The notes under the pieces were generated by a model. The model was given only the letters and a program-made list of their open reading frames with translations. It searched no databases and had not been told where the DNA came from. The position numbers and the translations under genes are program-made. From Bacillota bacterium (lineage in GTDB: Bacteria > Bacillota > Clostridia > Christensenellales > CAG-138): DNA of 24,619 bases. The stretch spans positions 1 through 24,619 of the forward strand of contig JAEXFV010000121.1 of assembly GCA_023451115.1 (NCBI GenBank). Direction: 5' to 3'. This document shows, in pieces, positions 1 through 6,812 of this stretch; the first letter of the stretch is position 1; each line of letters begins with the position of its first letter.

Positions 1-106
1 GACCAAGCCTTGTCGTTTCAAACTGAGACCGTTCTGTTTGCTCCTCCTCTTCCCACGAAGCAGGCTTCGCGGAACCCCATTCCCAAAGTTGACCGCAGTG
101 CGTGCG
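1..106 (-). ncRNA. possible structured RNA, 5' part, leaving the window
   Basis: No protein gene is evident here. Read on the minus strand the stretch is GC-rich compared with the flank at 110-400 and holds a strong hairpin (about bases 50-75) whose arms GCGAAGC and GCTTCGT pair with a very short loop. Outer pairs are G-U wobbles when read on the minus strand but A-C mismatches on the plus strand, which favours leftward transcription. An extended -10 like element (TGA plus CATAAT, 112-120) lies just upstream, though no good -35 is seen. It could be the start of a housekeeping RNA such as 6S RNA, or an mRNA leader; I do not recognise the family, and the rest lies outside the window. Confidence 0.3.
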
Positions 107-110
107 CCTT

Positions 111-404
111 ATTATGTCATATTGCTACGCGAAAATTTCTTGTTCATATGCTTGTGTTAGCTTTTTTCCACAGATCATAGCAAGATGAGAAATAATTATA
201 TTGACCTACACAGTTTGGTATCTAGAAGGCCTCAATATGGCCGCTTTTTATACGGTGAAGGCTAACAGCTACTCCCTGATGCAGTTCAGAATTGTTACGT
301 TTTTGAATATCACCCCCCTGCGCCCTTTCCGCTCATGGGAAGGTACGCCTCTTATTCAAAACGTTTTTTTTCAACACATGCTCCCTGGTTTTATATGCTA
401 AAAG
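111..404. other. intergenic stretch without recognised gene
   Basis: About 300 bases with AT-rich composition on the left and no open frame that looks like a gene. The longest frames are short, lack a ribosome binding site and match no family I know. A TTGACC at 201-206 has no matching -10 at normal spacing. Confidence 0.5.
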
Positions 405-449
405 CAAATAAGCAGCACATAAACACAAAGCTCATGTGCTGCTTATTTG
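405..449. terminator. long hairpin, likely bidirectional terminator
   Basis: A 16-bp perfect stem: CAAATAAGCAGCACAT at 405-420 pairs with its complement at 434-449 across a 13-base loop, with further A/T pairing outside. On the plus strand it is followed by a T-rich stretch (TTTT at 450-453). On the minus strand it lies 80 bases past the end of tRNA-Trp and could end that transcript. What it would terminate on the plus strand is unclear. Confidence 0.6.
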
Positions 450-528
450 TTTTGCCCCCTTATGGCGACTGTCCAATATTACTGTTTGTTATAGTCTTAT
501 TGTAAGTCACCAAAAAGGTGTTTTCTTT

Positions 529-602
529 TGGCAGGGGCAGAAGGACTCGAACCCTCAAGAACGGTTTTGGAGACCGCTATGTTACCATTACATCATGCCC
601 CT
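529..602 (-). tRNA. tRNA-Trp (CCA anticodon)
   Basis: The minus strand folds into a full cloverleaf of 74 bases including an encoded CCA tail. The acceptor stem is AGGGGCA with TGCCCCT; the D arm is ATGT with ACAT; the anticodon stem GCGGT pairs with ACCGT around a CTCCAAA loop, so the anticodon is CCA and the tRNA reads UGG; the T arm GAGGG-TTCGAGT-CCTTC is normal. The discriminator base is G. A perfect-consensus promoter sits upstream. It is transcribed away from the T-box-controlled trpB gene, whose leader appears to read this same tRNA. Confidence 0.96.
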
Positions 603-628
603 ATATGCCATTTTGCGGCAACAAACGT

Positions 629-657
629 ATTATAACATCGTGGCGTTTGCCTGTCAA
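629..657 (-). promoter_or_regulatory. promoter of tRNA-Trp
   Basis: On the minus strand a perfect TTGACA (652-657) and a perfect TATAAT (629-634) are separated by 17 bases. Transcription would start near 622, about 20 bases before the mature tRNA end. It lies back-to-back with the trpB promoter. Confidence 0.9.
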
Positions 658-708
658 TCATATAAATGCGAATGGGAAATGCCAACCGATTCCTTAAAAA
701 TTTTACTC

Positions 709-737
709 TTGACAGTCGTAAAAAATACGTGTAAAAT
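709..737 (+). promoter_or_regulatory. promoter of the T-box/trpB transcript
   Basis: TTGACA at 709-714 and TAAAAT at 732-737 with a 17-base spacer. The predicted start near 744 leaves room for a complete T-box leader of about 280 bases ahead of the terminator. Confidence 0.88.
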
Positions 738-743
738 GCAAAC

Positions 744-1025
744 CAATTCAATAAGAAACTGTTGAGTCAGAGTAGTACGCTTAGCGTTTGATATTTTAAG
801 AGAGCCGCCATGGGTGGGAATGCGGTAATATCAGCTAGGAGGAATGGACTGACGAGGGTGATCTTGAAAGTGTTATTGCCGTAGAGATCAACGGGAGATC
901 CAACCCGTTATCCAGTGGACGCATATGATGGTATGCGAAGCAAGTGGGCTATTTTAGTCAATTTGGGTGGCACCGCAGGAGTTACGCTCTTGTCCCTAGT
1001 TTTAGGGACAAGAGCGTTTTTATTT
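744..1025 (+). promoter_or_regulatory. Trp-specific T-box riboswitch with terminator
   Basis: T-box leaders sense uncharged tRNA and let transcription proceed when the amino acid is scarce. Stem I is closed by GTCAG (766-770) with CTGAC (849-853). Near its base a GAATGGAC stretch puts TGG at 845-847 in the specifier position, reading the CCA anticodon. A stem with AACGGG/CCCGTT follows. The T-box core GGGTGGCACCGC lies at 965-976; its TGGC (968-971) pairs with a tRNA end of GCCA, exactly that of the neighbouring tRNA-Trp. The terminator is a 15-bp stem (984-998 with 1003-1017) followed by a T run. Stem boundaries are by eye. Confidence 0.95.
984..1025 (+). terminator. T-box intrinsic terminator
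   Basis: ACGCTCTTGTCCCTA at 984-998 pairs perfectly with 1003-1017 over a GTTT loop and is followed by a T-rich run. It competes with the antiterminator formed by the T-box core just upstream. Confidence 0.92.
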
Positions 1026-1053
1026 TATTACTGAATTAGAGGAGGAACATACC

Positions 1054-2439
1054 ATGAAAACCCGTATCCCCTACCGTATCTACTTAACCCAGGATCAACT
1101 TCCCAAGCAATGGTATAATATCAAAGCTGATATGAAGGTGCAGCATGACCCCCTGATAAATCCAGCTACCATGAAACCGGTTACGTTTGATGACCTCACT
1201 CCCGTTTTTGCGGAAGAACTGGTGCGCCAGGAGCTAAATACAACCGATCGTTTTATTGATATTCCCTATCCCATCCAGGAATATTATAAAACATACAGGC
1301 CTTCTCCCCTCGTACGGGCGTATAATTTAGAAAAGGAGCTGGATACGCCTGCACACATCTATTATAAGTTTGAAGGCAACAATACCTCTGGCAGCCATAA
1401 ACTGAATTCTGCCGCTGCGCAGGTGTATTATGCCAAAGCCCAAGGCCTTACCAGCCTCACTACAGAAACCGGCGCCGGTCAGTGGGGAACCGCGTTGTCT
1501 ATGGCCTGCGCTTATTTTAAAATGCCCCTTACCGTGTATATGGTTAAAATCAGCGCCCAGCAAAAGCCTTATCGTAAAGCTATTATTGAAACCTTTGGCG
1601 GGAAGGTAGTCGCCAGCCCCAGCGATACGACTCAAGTGGGCCGTAGCATTCTTTCTCATGATCCCAGTACGCCAGGAAGCCTGGGCTGCGCAATTTCTGA
1701 GGCAGTAGAGACCGCCGTGAATACCTCTGGATGTCGCTATGTACTTGGATCCGTACTGGATCAGGTGTTGCTCCATCAGTCTGTAATTGGGCTAGAAGCA
1801 AAAACAGCCATGGATTCCATTGACGAATATCCAGATATTGTTATCGGGTGCGCCGGCGGCGGCTCTAATCTTGGTGGAATCATGTGCGCTTATATGGGAG
1901 ACAAATTGAACGGCCGTGCTCATCCACATTTCATAGCGGTAGAGCCAGCTTCCTGCCCCTCGCTTACCCGTGGACGCTATGCTTATGATTTTTGCGATAC
2001 CGGCCGGATTACGCCTATGGCCCGGATGTACACATTAGGTTGTGGCTTTCGCCCCTCTCCCATCCATGCTGGCGGGCTGCGGTATCATGGCATGTCTCCC
2101 ATCGTGAGCAAACTATACCACGATGGGTATATTGACGAGGCCCGGGCTGTGTGCCAAACCAAAGTATTTGAAGCGGCAGAGCAATTTTCCCGGGTAGAGG
2201 GCATTTTACCAGCACCGGAATCATCCCACGCCATTTGCGTAGCCATCGATGAAGCGCTTAAGTGCAAAGAAAGTGGGGAAGAAAAAACCATACTATTTAA
2301 TCTCACCGGAACCGGATATTTTGATATGGCTGCCTATATGCAGTATGCATCCGGGCAAATGGCGGACTATATTCCAACGGATGAAGACCTGGCAGAGGGC
2401 TTTCGTTCGCTAGACGCATTGCCGATTAATCAGCAATAA
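1054..2439 (+). CDS. trpB: tryptophan synthase beta chain, TrpB2 type
   Basis: A PLP enzyme that joins indole and serine to make tryptophan. The 461-residue length and the long N-terminal extension before the catalytic core fit the TrpB2 class rather than the roughly 400-residue TrpB1. Visible sites: the PLP lysine K116 in GSHKLNSA, the catalytic glutamate E138 in TETGAGQWG, and the phosphate-binding loop GCAGGGSNLGG at 266-276. The ATG follows a GAGGAGG ribosome site. No trpA or other trp gene is adjacent, and a terminator follows, so it stands alone. Control by a Trp T-box supports a true role in tryptophan supply, plausibly by salvage of free indole (inference). Confidence 0.93.
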   Translation: MKTRIPYRIYLTQDQLPKQWYNIKADMKVQHDPLINPATMKPVTFDDLTPVFAEELVRQELNTTDRFIDIPYPIQEYYKTYRPSPLVRAYNLEKELDTPAHIYYKFEGNNTSGSHKLNSAAAQVYYAKAQGLTSLTTETGAGQWGTALSMACAYFKMPLTVYMVKISAQQKPYRKAIIETFGGKVVASPSDTTQVGRSILSHDPSTPGSLGCAISEAVETAVNTSGCRYVLGSVLDQVLLHQSVIGLEAKTAMDSIDEYPDIVIGCAGGGSNLGGIMCAYMGDKLNGRAHPHFIAVEPASCPSLTRGRYAYDFCDTGRITPMARMYTLGCGFRPSPIHAGGLRYHGMSPIVSKLYHDGYIDEARAVCQTKVFEAAEQFSRVEGILPAPESSHAICVAIDEALKCKESGEEKTILFNLTGTGYFDMAAYMQYASGQMADYIPTDEDLAEGFRSLDALPINQQ

Positions 2440-2503
2440 ATCGAAATGCGTACATCCTTTGCAGCATCCTAGCTTTGCAATAAGCTTTATTGTAAATACT
2501 GAG

Positions 2504-2529
2504 CCCCCGAAACGATTTGATTTCGGGGG
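2504..2529 (+). terminator. GC-rich hairpin after trpB
   Basis: CCCCCGAAA at 2504-2512 pairs with TTTCGGGGG at 2521-2529 over an 8-base loop. It lacks a proper T run of its own, so it may act with the following longer hairpin. Confidence 0.5.
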
Positions 2530-2530
2530 T

Positions 2531-2584
2531 AAAAGAAAGCAGCCGCACAAATACGTATCGTATCGCGGGCTGCTGCTTTCTTTT
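2531..2584. terminator. bidirectional terminator between trpB and the efp operon
   Basis: AAAAGAAAGCAGC at 2531-2543 pairs perfectly with 2572-2584. The A-rich and T-rich outer arms give a T run on either strand, so it can serve both the rightward trpB transcript and the leftward efp/CD1247-type transcript that converge here. Confidence 0.8.
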
Positions 2585-2606
2585 ATGCTAGAAACATAAG
2601 GGAAAC

Positions 2607-3020
2607 TTACTCTTCGTCCCCTTCTTCCTCTTCATCAAAGGCAGTAATTACATCCTGATTGCAATTAGGGCAAATCAAAGTATCTTCTGAGGCCAACATT
2701 TCCTGATCAAAATAGATGGTTTCGCCGCAATGCGGGCACTCTACCTCTACAAAATCGTCCTCATCAAACTCTTCATCCTCATCATCGCAGCAACCACAGC
2801 CACATTCTACTTCATCTTCAATTTCGTCCAATGCATCATACAGATCGTCAACGCACTCATCCAGCTCGGCGATAGACGCTTCATTTTCTTCAACAGTATC
2901 AGCAATCGCATCCAATGCCTCTATGATTGCGCCAAACAGCTTTGCATTGGCTTCATCTTTTATCTCCAGACCATCAGAAAGCCCCCGTAAATAAGCTACC
3001 TTTTCTTTAATATAACTCAT
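2607..3020 (-). CDS. CD1247-type acidic zinc-ribbon protein
   Basis: A 137-residue protein matching the family named after Clostridioides CD1247, which is of unknown function and is often found beside efp in Clostridia (from memory). The N-terminal half (1-70) is a predicted helical, heptad-like region that opens with MSYIKEKVAYLRGL. A cysteine cluster (C73, C75, C77, C78) leads into a very acidic linker, then a zinc ribbon formed by CPHC (95-98) and CPNC (117-120), and an acidic tail. The ATG has a GAGGAGG site. It starts 25 bases after the efp stop, so the two are probably co-transcribed. Function is not known; a binding or adaptor role is only a guess. Confidence 0.8.
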   Translation of the reverse strand: MSYIKEKVAYLRGLSDGLEIKDEANAKLFGAIIEALDAIADTVEENEASIAELDECVDDLYDALDEIEDEVECGCGCCDDEDEEFDEDDFVEVECPHCGETIYFDQEMLASEDTLICPNCNQDVITAFDEEEEGDEE

Positions 3021-3045
3021 GCTTGCCTCCTCAATGAGCAGCGCA

Positions 3046-3603
3046 TTATACCCGCTCCATGTATTCGCCAGTACGGGTATCTACCCGAATGCGATCGCCT
3101 TCATTTACAAACAATGGCACGTTGATCTTATAGCCGGTTTCCAACACAGCGGGTTTTGTGGTACCCGTTGCGGTATCCCCTTTAAACCCAGGCTCTGTTT
3201 CCTGCACAGTAAGTTCTACAAAGTTGGGAGCCTCAACGGAGAAGGGCACCCCTTTAAAGAAGCGAACCTTAACATTTTCGTTTTCTACAATAAAGTTAAT
3301 GGCATCTTCCACCTGATCATGGTTCAATGGGAGCTGTTCATAGGTTTCAACATCCATGAAATAATAAAGCTCGCCATCGGAGTAGAGATATTGCATCTCT
3401 TTGGTTTCAATGTGCGCCTTTGGATATTTATCCGTAGGACTAAAAGTGCGCTCCAATACTGCGCCGGTCATCACATTCTTCAAGCGGGTGCGCACAAACG
3501 CCGCGCCCTTGCCGGGTTTTACATGCTGGAAATCCGCAATAGACCAAACTTGTCCATCGATTTCTACTGTAACGCCCTTACGAAAATCGCCTGCCATAAT
3601 CAT
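3046..3603 (-). CDS. efp: elongation factor P
   Basis: EF-P relieves ribosomes stalled at polyproline stretches. The 185-residue protein has the three beta-barrel domains expected and the loop HVKPGKGAAF near the N terminus. With the ATG at 3603 the modifiable lysine is K32, the same number as in Bacillus subtilis EF-P, and a GGAGG site lies 11 bases upstream; the second ATG two codons on would be too far from it. The C-terminal part contains the family-typical VETEPG-like segment (here VQETEPGFKGDTATG). A promoter lies upstream and the zinc-ribbon gene follows in the same direction. Confidence 0.97.
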   Translation of the reverse strand: MIMAGDFRKGVTVEIDGQVWSIADFQHVKPGKGAAFVRTRLKNVMTGAVLERTFSPTDKYPKAHIETKEMQYLYSDGELYYFMDVETYEQLPLNHDQVEDAINFIVENENVKVRFFKGVPFSVEAPNFVELTVQETEPGFKGDTATGTTKPAVLETGYKINVPLFVNEGDRIRVDTRTGEYMERV

Positions 3604-3658
3604 AGAAAACTAAACCTCCAAATCCGCTTCTGTATATCCATTTTTATATTCCTCTAAG

Positions 3659-3687
3659 ATTTTAACACAGTATCGTGGCTCCAACAA
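3659..3687 (-). promoter_or_regulatory. promoter of efp
   Basis: On the minus strand TTGTTG (3682-3687) and TAAAAT (3659-3664) are 17 bases apart. It overlaps the gap after the upstream gene's stop codon. Confidence 0.6.
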
Positions 3688-3692
3688 GGCCT

Positions 3693-4571
3693 TTATTCAC
3701 TAGAATCCCTTGTCTTTTGAAGGTTTTGATAAATTTCCAGCATGGTTTTTGCATCTTCCGCCATTGTTCCCTTTGATTCGCAAATGAGTACCGGCAGATA
3801 TTGCCGCTCCAGCAACAGTTCCGCCAAGGGGGGGAATTCGGGCCCATATTGGGTATCTATAAAGCGGTGATGCATTTTTTCCCCTCCGGCAGTATATTCT
3901 ATCCGGCTAAAATGCACATGCATATGCTTTGCCCGGGATACCCCCACGCCAGATTCCAGCCTATCCAAAATCTTCCTGTAGTCTTCCTTTCCCTGAATTG
4001 CGCCCAGTCCCCGGCAATGCAGATGGCCAAAGTCAATACAGGGCAATAAACGCTCGTCTACCCCGCATAATGCAATTACCTCTTCCAAATCCCCTAACTG
4101 GTTGATTTTACCCATGGTTTCAGGGCACATTGTAATATCTGCATAGCCTGCCTCATCGACGATATTGCAGATGGTCTTTAATAAGGCTTTTGCTTTTTTT
4201 AAAGCTTCTCCTCTATCCTGTTTCGAGGCCGAACCCGGATGAAACACTGCGCGCACCGCGCCCAGCCACCGGGCCGCTTGGAGGGATTGCAAAAAATATT
4301 CAACATTCCGTTGTTTCTTGTCTTCTTCCATGGTGGCCAAATTGATAAAATACGGCATATGTACGCTAAGCTGAATTTGATATACCTGGGCTTGCGTTTG
4401 AATCCTTTTTGCAGCCTCTTCTCCCAATCGCACGCCTCGGCCAAAAGAGTATTCCATAGCGGATAACCCCATTTGAGACAGCCATTGGGGTGCTTGCCAA
4501 GTAGATTGATAGCCCTGCTCATAAAAAATGTCCGAATTGCCCGATGGGCCAAAGCGAATTTGCCCGTTCAT
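3693..4571 (-). CDS. endonuclease IV-like TIM-barrel protein
   Basis: A 292-residue protein of the AP endonuclease family 2 / sugar isomerase-epimerase fold. Putative metal ligands lie in the order and spacing known from endonuclease IV: H71 (HMPYF), H111 (HPG), E151 (CPETMGK), D180 and H183 (CIDFGHLH), a histidine in HMHVHF (216-220), HH at 234-235 and E265 (CESKG). This supports a trinuclear-zinc phosphodiesterase such as an abasic-site endonuclease, but the flanking residues differ from classical Nfo, so another substrate is possible. I start at 4571 because AGGAG precedes that ATG and a strong promoter lies just upstream; a longer frame would run through the promoter. Confidence 0.8.
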   Translation of the reverse strand: MNGQIRFGPSGNSDIFYEQGYQSTWQAPQWLSQMGLSAMEYSFGRGVRLGEEAAKRIQTQAQVYQIQLSVHMPYFINLATMEEDKKQRNVEYFLQSLQAARWLGAVRAVFHPGSASKQDRGEALKKAKALLKTICNIVDEAGYADITMCPETMGKINQLGDLEEVIALCGVDERLLPCIDFGHLHCRGLGAIQGKEDYRKILDRLESGVGVSRAKHMHVHFSRIEYTAGGEKMHHRFIDTQYGPEFPPLAELLLERQYLPVLICESKGTMAEDAKTMLEIYQNLQKTRDSSE

Positions 4572-4602
4572 CTGTTTCTCCTTTGTTTTTTGCGTACATT
4601 TT

Positions 4603-4631
4603 ATTGTATCTTCAGGCTGTTTCTCCGTCAA
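4603..4631 (-). promoter_or_regulatory. promoter of the endonuclease IV-like gene
   Basis: On the minus strand TTGACG (4626-4631) and TACAAT (4603-4608) are 17 bases apart, ending about 30 bases before the start codon at 4571. It separates this gene from sigK. Confidence 0.8.
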
Positions 4632-4644
4632 TAGGCTCTCAACA

Positions 4645-5358
4645 TTACAAAAGCAGCACATCCTCCAGCTTGCTATCTTTGAATGCCTGGTTCAGCTTAC
4701 CCAGAGCTTTTTTTTCAATGCGGGAAACATAGGAGCGGGAAATGTCCATCATGCTTGCAATTTCCCTTTGGGCCATACAATATCCCCCGTACAGTCCATA
4801 CCGCAGCTGGATTACCATCCTTTCCCTGTCGGTAAGGCATTGCCGCATCAGCTCACGCAACTGCTCTGAGGCAATATGAAGCTCTACCTGATCTGACACA
4901 AGAGTGGGCTCTGAACCCAATATTTCTGCCAGGGAGATATCATTTCCGTCACGGTCCGTACCGATGGTTTCATGCAGAGATACTTCGCCCGCTTGCCGTT
5001 TTTCCGCTCGAATGCTCATCAATATCTCGTTTTCAATACATCTTGCCGCATAGGTGGCCAAAGCCGTGCCTTTGTGTACATTATAAGTCGAAACCGCTTT
5101 GATTAAACCGATTGTCCCAATGGAAATAATATCATCGCTGTCCCGGCCTACTCCAGAGTATTTTTTCGCTATATGCGCTACCAGACGCAAATTATGTTCA
5201 ATCAGCTTTGCCCGCGCTTCTCCATCCCCTTGCGCACACAGCATGAGGTAGTTTTTTTCTTCTTGTGGCGACAGTGGCTCTGGAAAGGAATTGCCTCCAT
5301 TCACATAGGCCGCAAAAAAGAATACGTCTCGGAAAAGCTCTAAAAAAGATGTCAGCAT
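4645..5358 (-). CDS. sigK: sporulation sigma factor K, pro-form
   Basis: A late mother-cell sigma factor for endospore coat and cortex genes. The 237 residues contain region 2 (EHNLRLVAHIAKKYSG, then DDIISIGTIGLIKAV and YAARCIENEIL) and region 4 with the helix-turn-helix AQREIASMMDISRSYVSRIEKKAL. The first 17 or so residues are hydrophobic (MLTSFLELFRDVFFFAA) before YVNGGNSFPEPLS, which aligns with the pro-sequence and cleavage zone of Bacillus pro-sigma-K. The gene is uninterrupted, with no skin-like element. A GGGAGG site precedes the ATG but is embedded in a hairpin (5361-5390). It faces away from the endonuclease-like gene's own promoter, so it is probably monocistronic. Confidence 0.95.
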   Translation of the reverse strand: MLTSFLELFRDVFFFAAYVNGGNSFPEPLSPQEEKNYLMLCAQGDGEARAKLIEHNLRLVAHIAKKYSGVGRDSDDIISIGTIGLIKAVSTYNVHKGTALATYAARCIENEILMSIRAEKRQAGEVSLHETIGTDRDGNDISLAEILGSEPTLVSDQVELHIASEQLRELMRQCLTDRERMVIQLRYGLYGGYCMAQREIASMMDISRSYVSRIEKKALGKLNQAFKDSKLEDVLLL

Positions 5359-5360
5359 AG

Positions 5361-5390
5361 TTTGATACCTCCCTTTTGGGCTGTATCAAA
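5361..5390 (-). promoter_or_regulatory. hairpin covering the sigK ribosome binding site
   Basis: On the minus strand TTTGATAC (5383-5390) pairs perfectly with GTATCAAA (5361-5368). Inside, AG faces AG and CCC pairs with GGG around an AAAA loop. The 3' arm carries the GGGAGG ribosome site, and the ATG follows two bases later. It may restrain translation in RNA, or the dyad may be a protein-binding site in DNA. Confidence 0.6.
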
Positions 5391-5452
5391 TTATGCTGGA
5401 AATTTGGAAAACTTGTTTGTCCTCATAAAAGACGGCAAACTCGGGTATGCCT

Positions 5453-5462
5453 ATTGTATCAG
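5453..5462 (-). promoter_or_regulatory. -10 like element upstream of sigK
   Basis: On the minus strand CTGATACAAT contains TACAAT with an extended TG, and GATACAAT also resembles the sigma-E -10 box CATACAAT. No clear -35 of either type is visible, so the assignment is weak. Confidence 0.35.
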
Positions 5463-5487
5463 CGCAACATTCAGGAAACGGCCAATT

Positions 5488-6750
5488 TTAGCTTTCTTTT
5501 CCCTTTATCGCGTCATTTTCCTTGCGCCGTAAAAGGTCGCCAGGGTTCAGTTTCTGCTTACAGCCAATCCATACCCGCTGTTTCGGATGTGGCGCAGCTT
5601 GAAGGGCCTCGCCTGTTTCATCTGCCCACATTCCTTCAATGTTCACAAAGGTCTGGATTTTTCCAGGAGATAAAACAGATAATACTTCTCCATCATAAAA
5701 GCGATTCCTCTGCTCCAATAAAGCCCTGTTGGTTTTGCTATCATATTGGAGTACCCGGCCCACCAATGTACTGCCCTGGGTATAGCTGGCACTTTGAGGA
5801 TACTGGCTCTGGCCTCCGGGAGCCCCCAGTGCAAATCCAGTGGTATATGGGCGATGGCTTACCTGTTCAAGCTCTTCCACCAGCGCAGGGTCCAGGCGAT
5901 ATGATACATTGCTCTGCTTCGCATCCCGATAAGCATCTAGTGCCATACGGTAAGCATTTACTACCCCAGCGACATAGTAGATGGACTTCATCCGGCCTTC
6001 AATTTTCAAGCTGCCAATGCCCGCTTCAATGAGATCCGGAATGTGTGCCATCAAGTTTAAATCCCTGGAGTTTAAAATATACGTACCCAAGTCATCCTGT
6101 TCAATTGGGAAAAAATCCCCTTGTGTACCGGTTTCCCGAATTTCATATGTCCAGCGGCAGGGTTGGGCGCACTCACCCCGATTGGAATCCCTCCCGTTGA
6201 TATAGTTACTCAACAAGCAGCGCCCGGAATAAGAAACGCACATTGCGCCATGCACAAATGCCTCCAGCTCCAATGTTTCCGGGATATTTTGCCTAATTTG
6301 CGCCATTTCCTGAATGGACAATTCTCTTGCCAAAACAATACGCTTTATTCCGATACGATGCCAGAAGGTGGCAGTTCGGCTATTTAACGTGTTAGCCTGT
6401 GTGCTAAGATGAAGCTCCATATCGGGTACCGTTTCTAATGCAATGTCTATTACGCCAGGGTCGTTTACAATCAAGGCATCCGCACCCGCTGCCTGAATAT
6501 CCTGCAAAAGTTCCCCCAAATTATTTAACTGGGGATCCTTTGCAAAGGCATTTACCGTGACGTAAATGCGCTTTCCTTTTTGATGGGCCAAAATGCAGGC
6601 CTGCTCCAATTCATCCAGAGAAAAGTTATCAGCAAAATTTCGCAGGCTCATGCGCTTTGCGCCTAAATATACCGCGTCCGCGCCAAATTGCAGAGCCGTT
6701 TCCAATCGCTCCATATTTCCCGCAGGGGCTAATAGTTCAGGCAGTTTCAT
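5488..6750 (-). CDS. U32-family protein, short type (YrrN/YrrO/TrhP-like)
   Basis: A 420-residue member of peptidase family U32. Characterised members (TrhP in E. coli, YrrN/YrrO in Bacillus) act in prephenate-dependent 5-hydroxyuridine formation in tRNA; others were once reported as collagenases. The TIM-barrel starts with ELLAPAGN at the N terminus; the family signature EAFVHGAMCVSYSGRCLLS covers 163-181, and cysteines C171, C178, C194 and C198 fit an iron-sulfur site. A beta-barrel-like C-terminal domain follows. The ATG at 6750 has GAGGAG; an earlier in-frame start would overlap the mltG end and lacks a site. The position after mltG repeats the Bacillus yrrL-yrrO order. Confidence 0.9.
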   Translation of the reverse strand: MKLPELLAPAGNMERLETALQFGADAVYLGAKRMSLRNFADNFSLDELEQACILAHQKGKRIYVTVNAFAKDPQLNNLGELLQDIQAAGADALIVNDPGVIDIALETVPDMELHLSTQANTLNSRTATFWHRIGIKRIVLARELSIQEMAQIRQNIPETLELEAFVHGAMCVSYSGRCLLSNYINGRDSNRGECAQPCRWTYEIRETGTQGDFFPIEQDDLGTYILNSRDLNLMAHIPDLIEAGIGSLKIEGRMKSIYYVAGVVNAYRMALDAYRDAKQSNVSYRLDPALVEELEQVSHRPYTTGFALGAPGGQSQYPQSASYTQGSTLVGRVLQYDSKTNRALLEQRNRFYDGEVLSVLSPGKIQTFVNIEGMWADETGEALQAAPHPKQRVWIGCKQKLNPGDLLRRKENDAIKGKES

Positions 6751-6765
6751 ACTGTTCTCCTCTAT

Positions 6766-6787
6766 AAAAAGGGCGGCTCTGCCGCCC
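6766..6787 (-). terminator. terminator or attenuator between mltG and the U32 gene
   Basis: On the minus strand GGGCGGC-AGA-GCCGCCC (6771-6787) is followed by TTTTT (6766-6770). It lies only 15 bases before the U32 start codon, so the U32 gene is either read through from mltG at reduced level or controlled by attenuation. Confidence 0.7.
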
Positions 6788-6812
6788 GTTCTTTTGGCCC
6801 TTTTGATGCCAC

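Noticed and set aside
201..401. A 66-codon plus-strand frame starting at TTG
   Set aside because: The start overlaps a promoter-like TTGACC, no ribosome site is present and composition is not protein-like.
509..521. Small dyad CACC-AAAAA-GGTG next to the tRNA-Trp 3' end
   Set aside because: Only four pairs and no following T run; the long hairpin at 405-449 is a better terminator.
436..765. A 109-codon plus-strand frame
   Set aside because: It runs across the tRNA-Trp gene and two promoters on the opposite or same strand and has no coding features.
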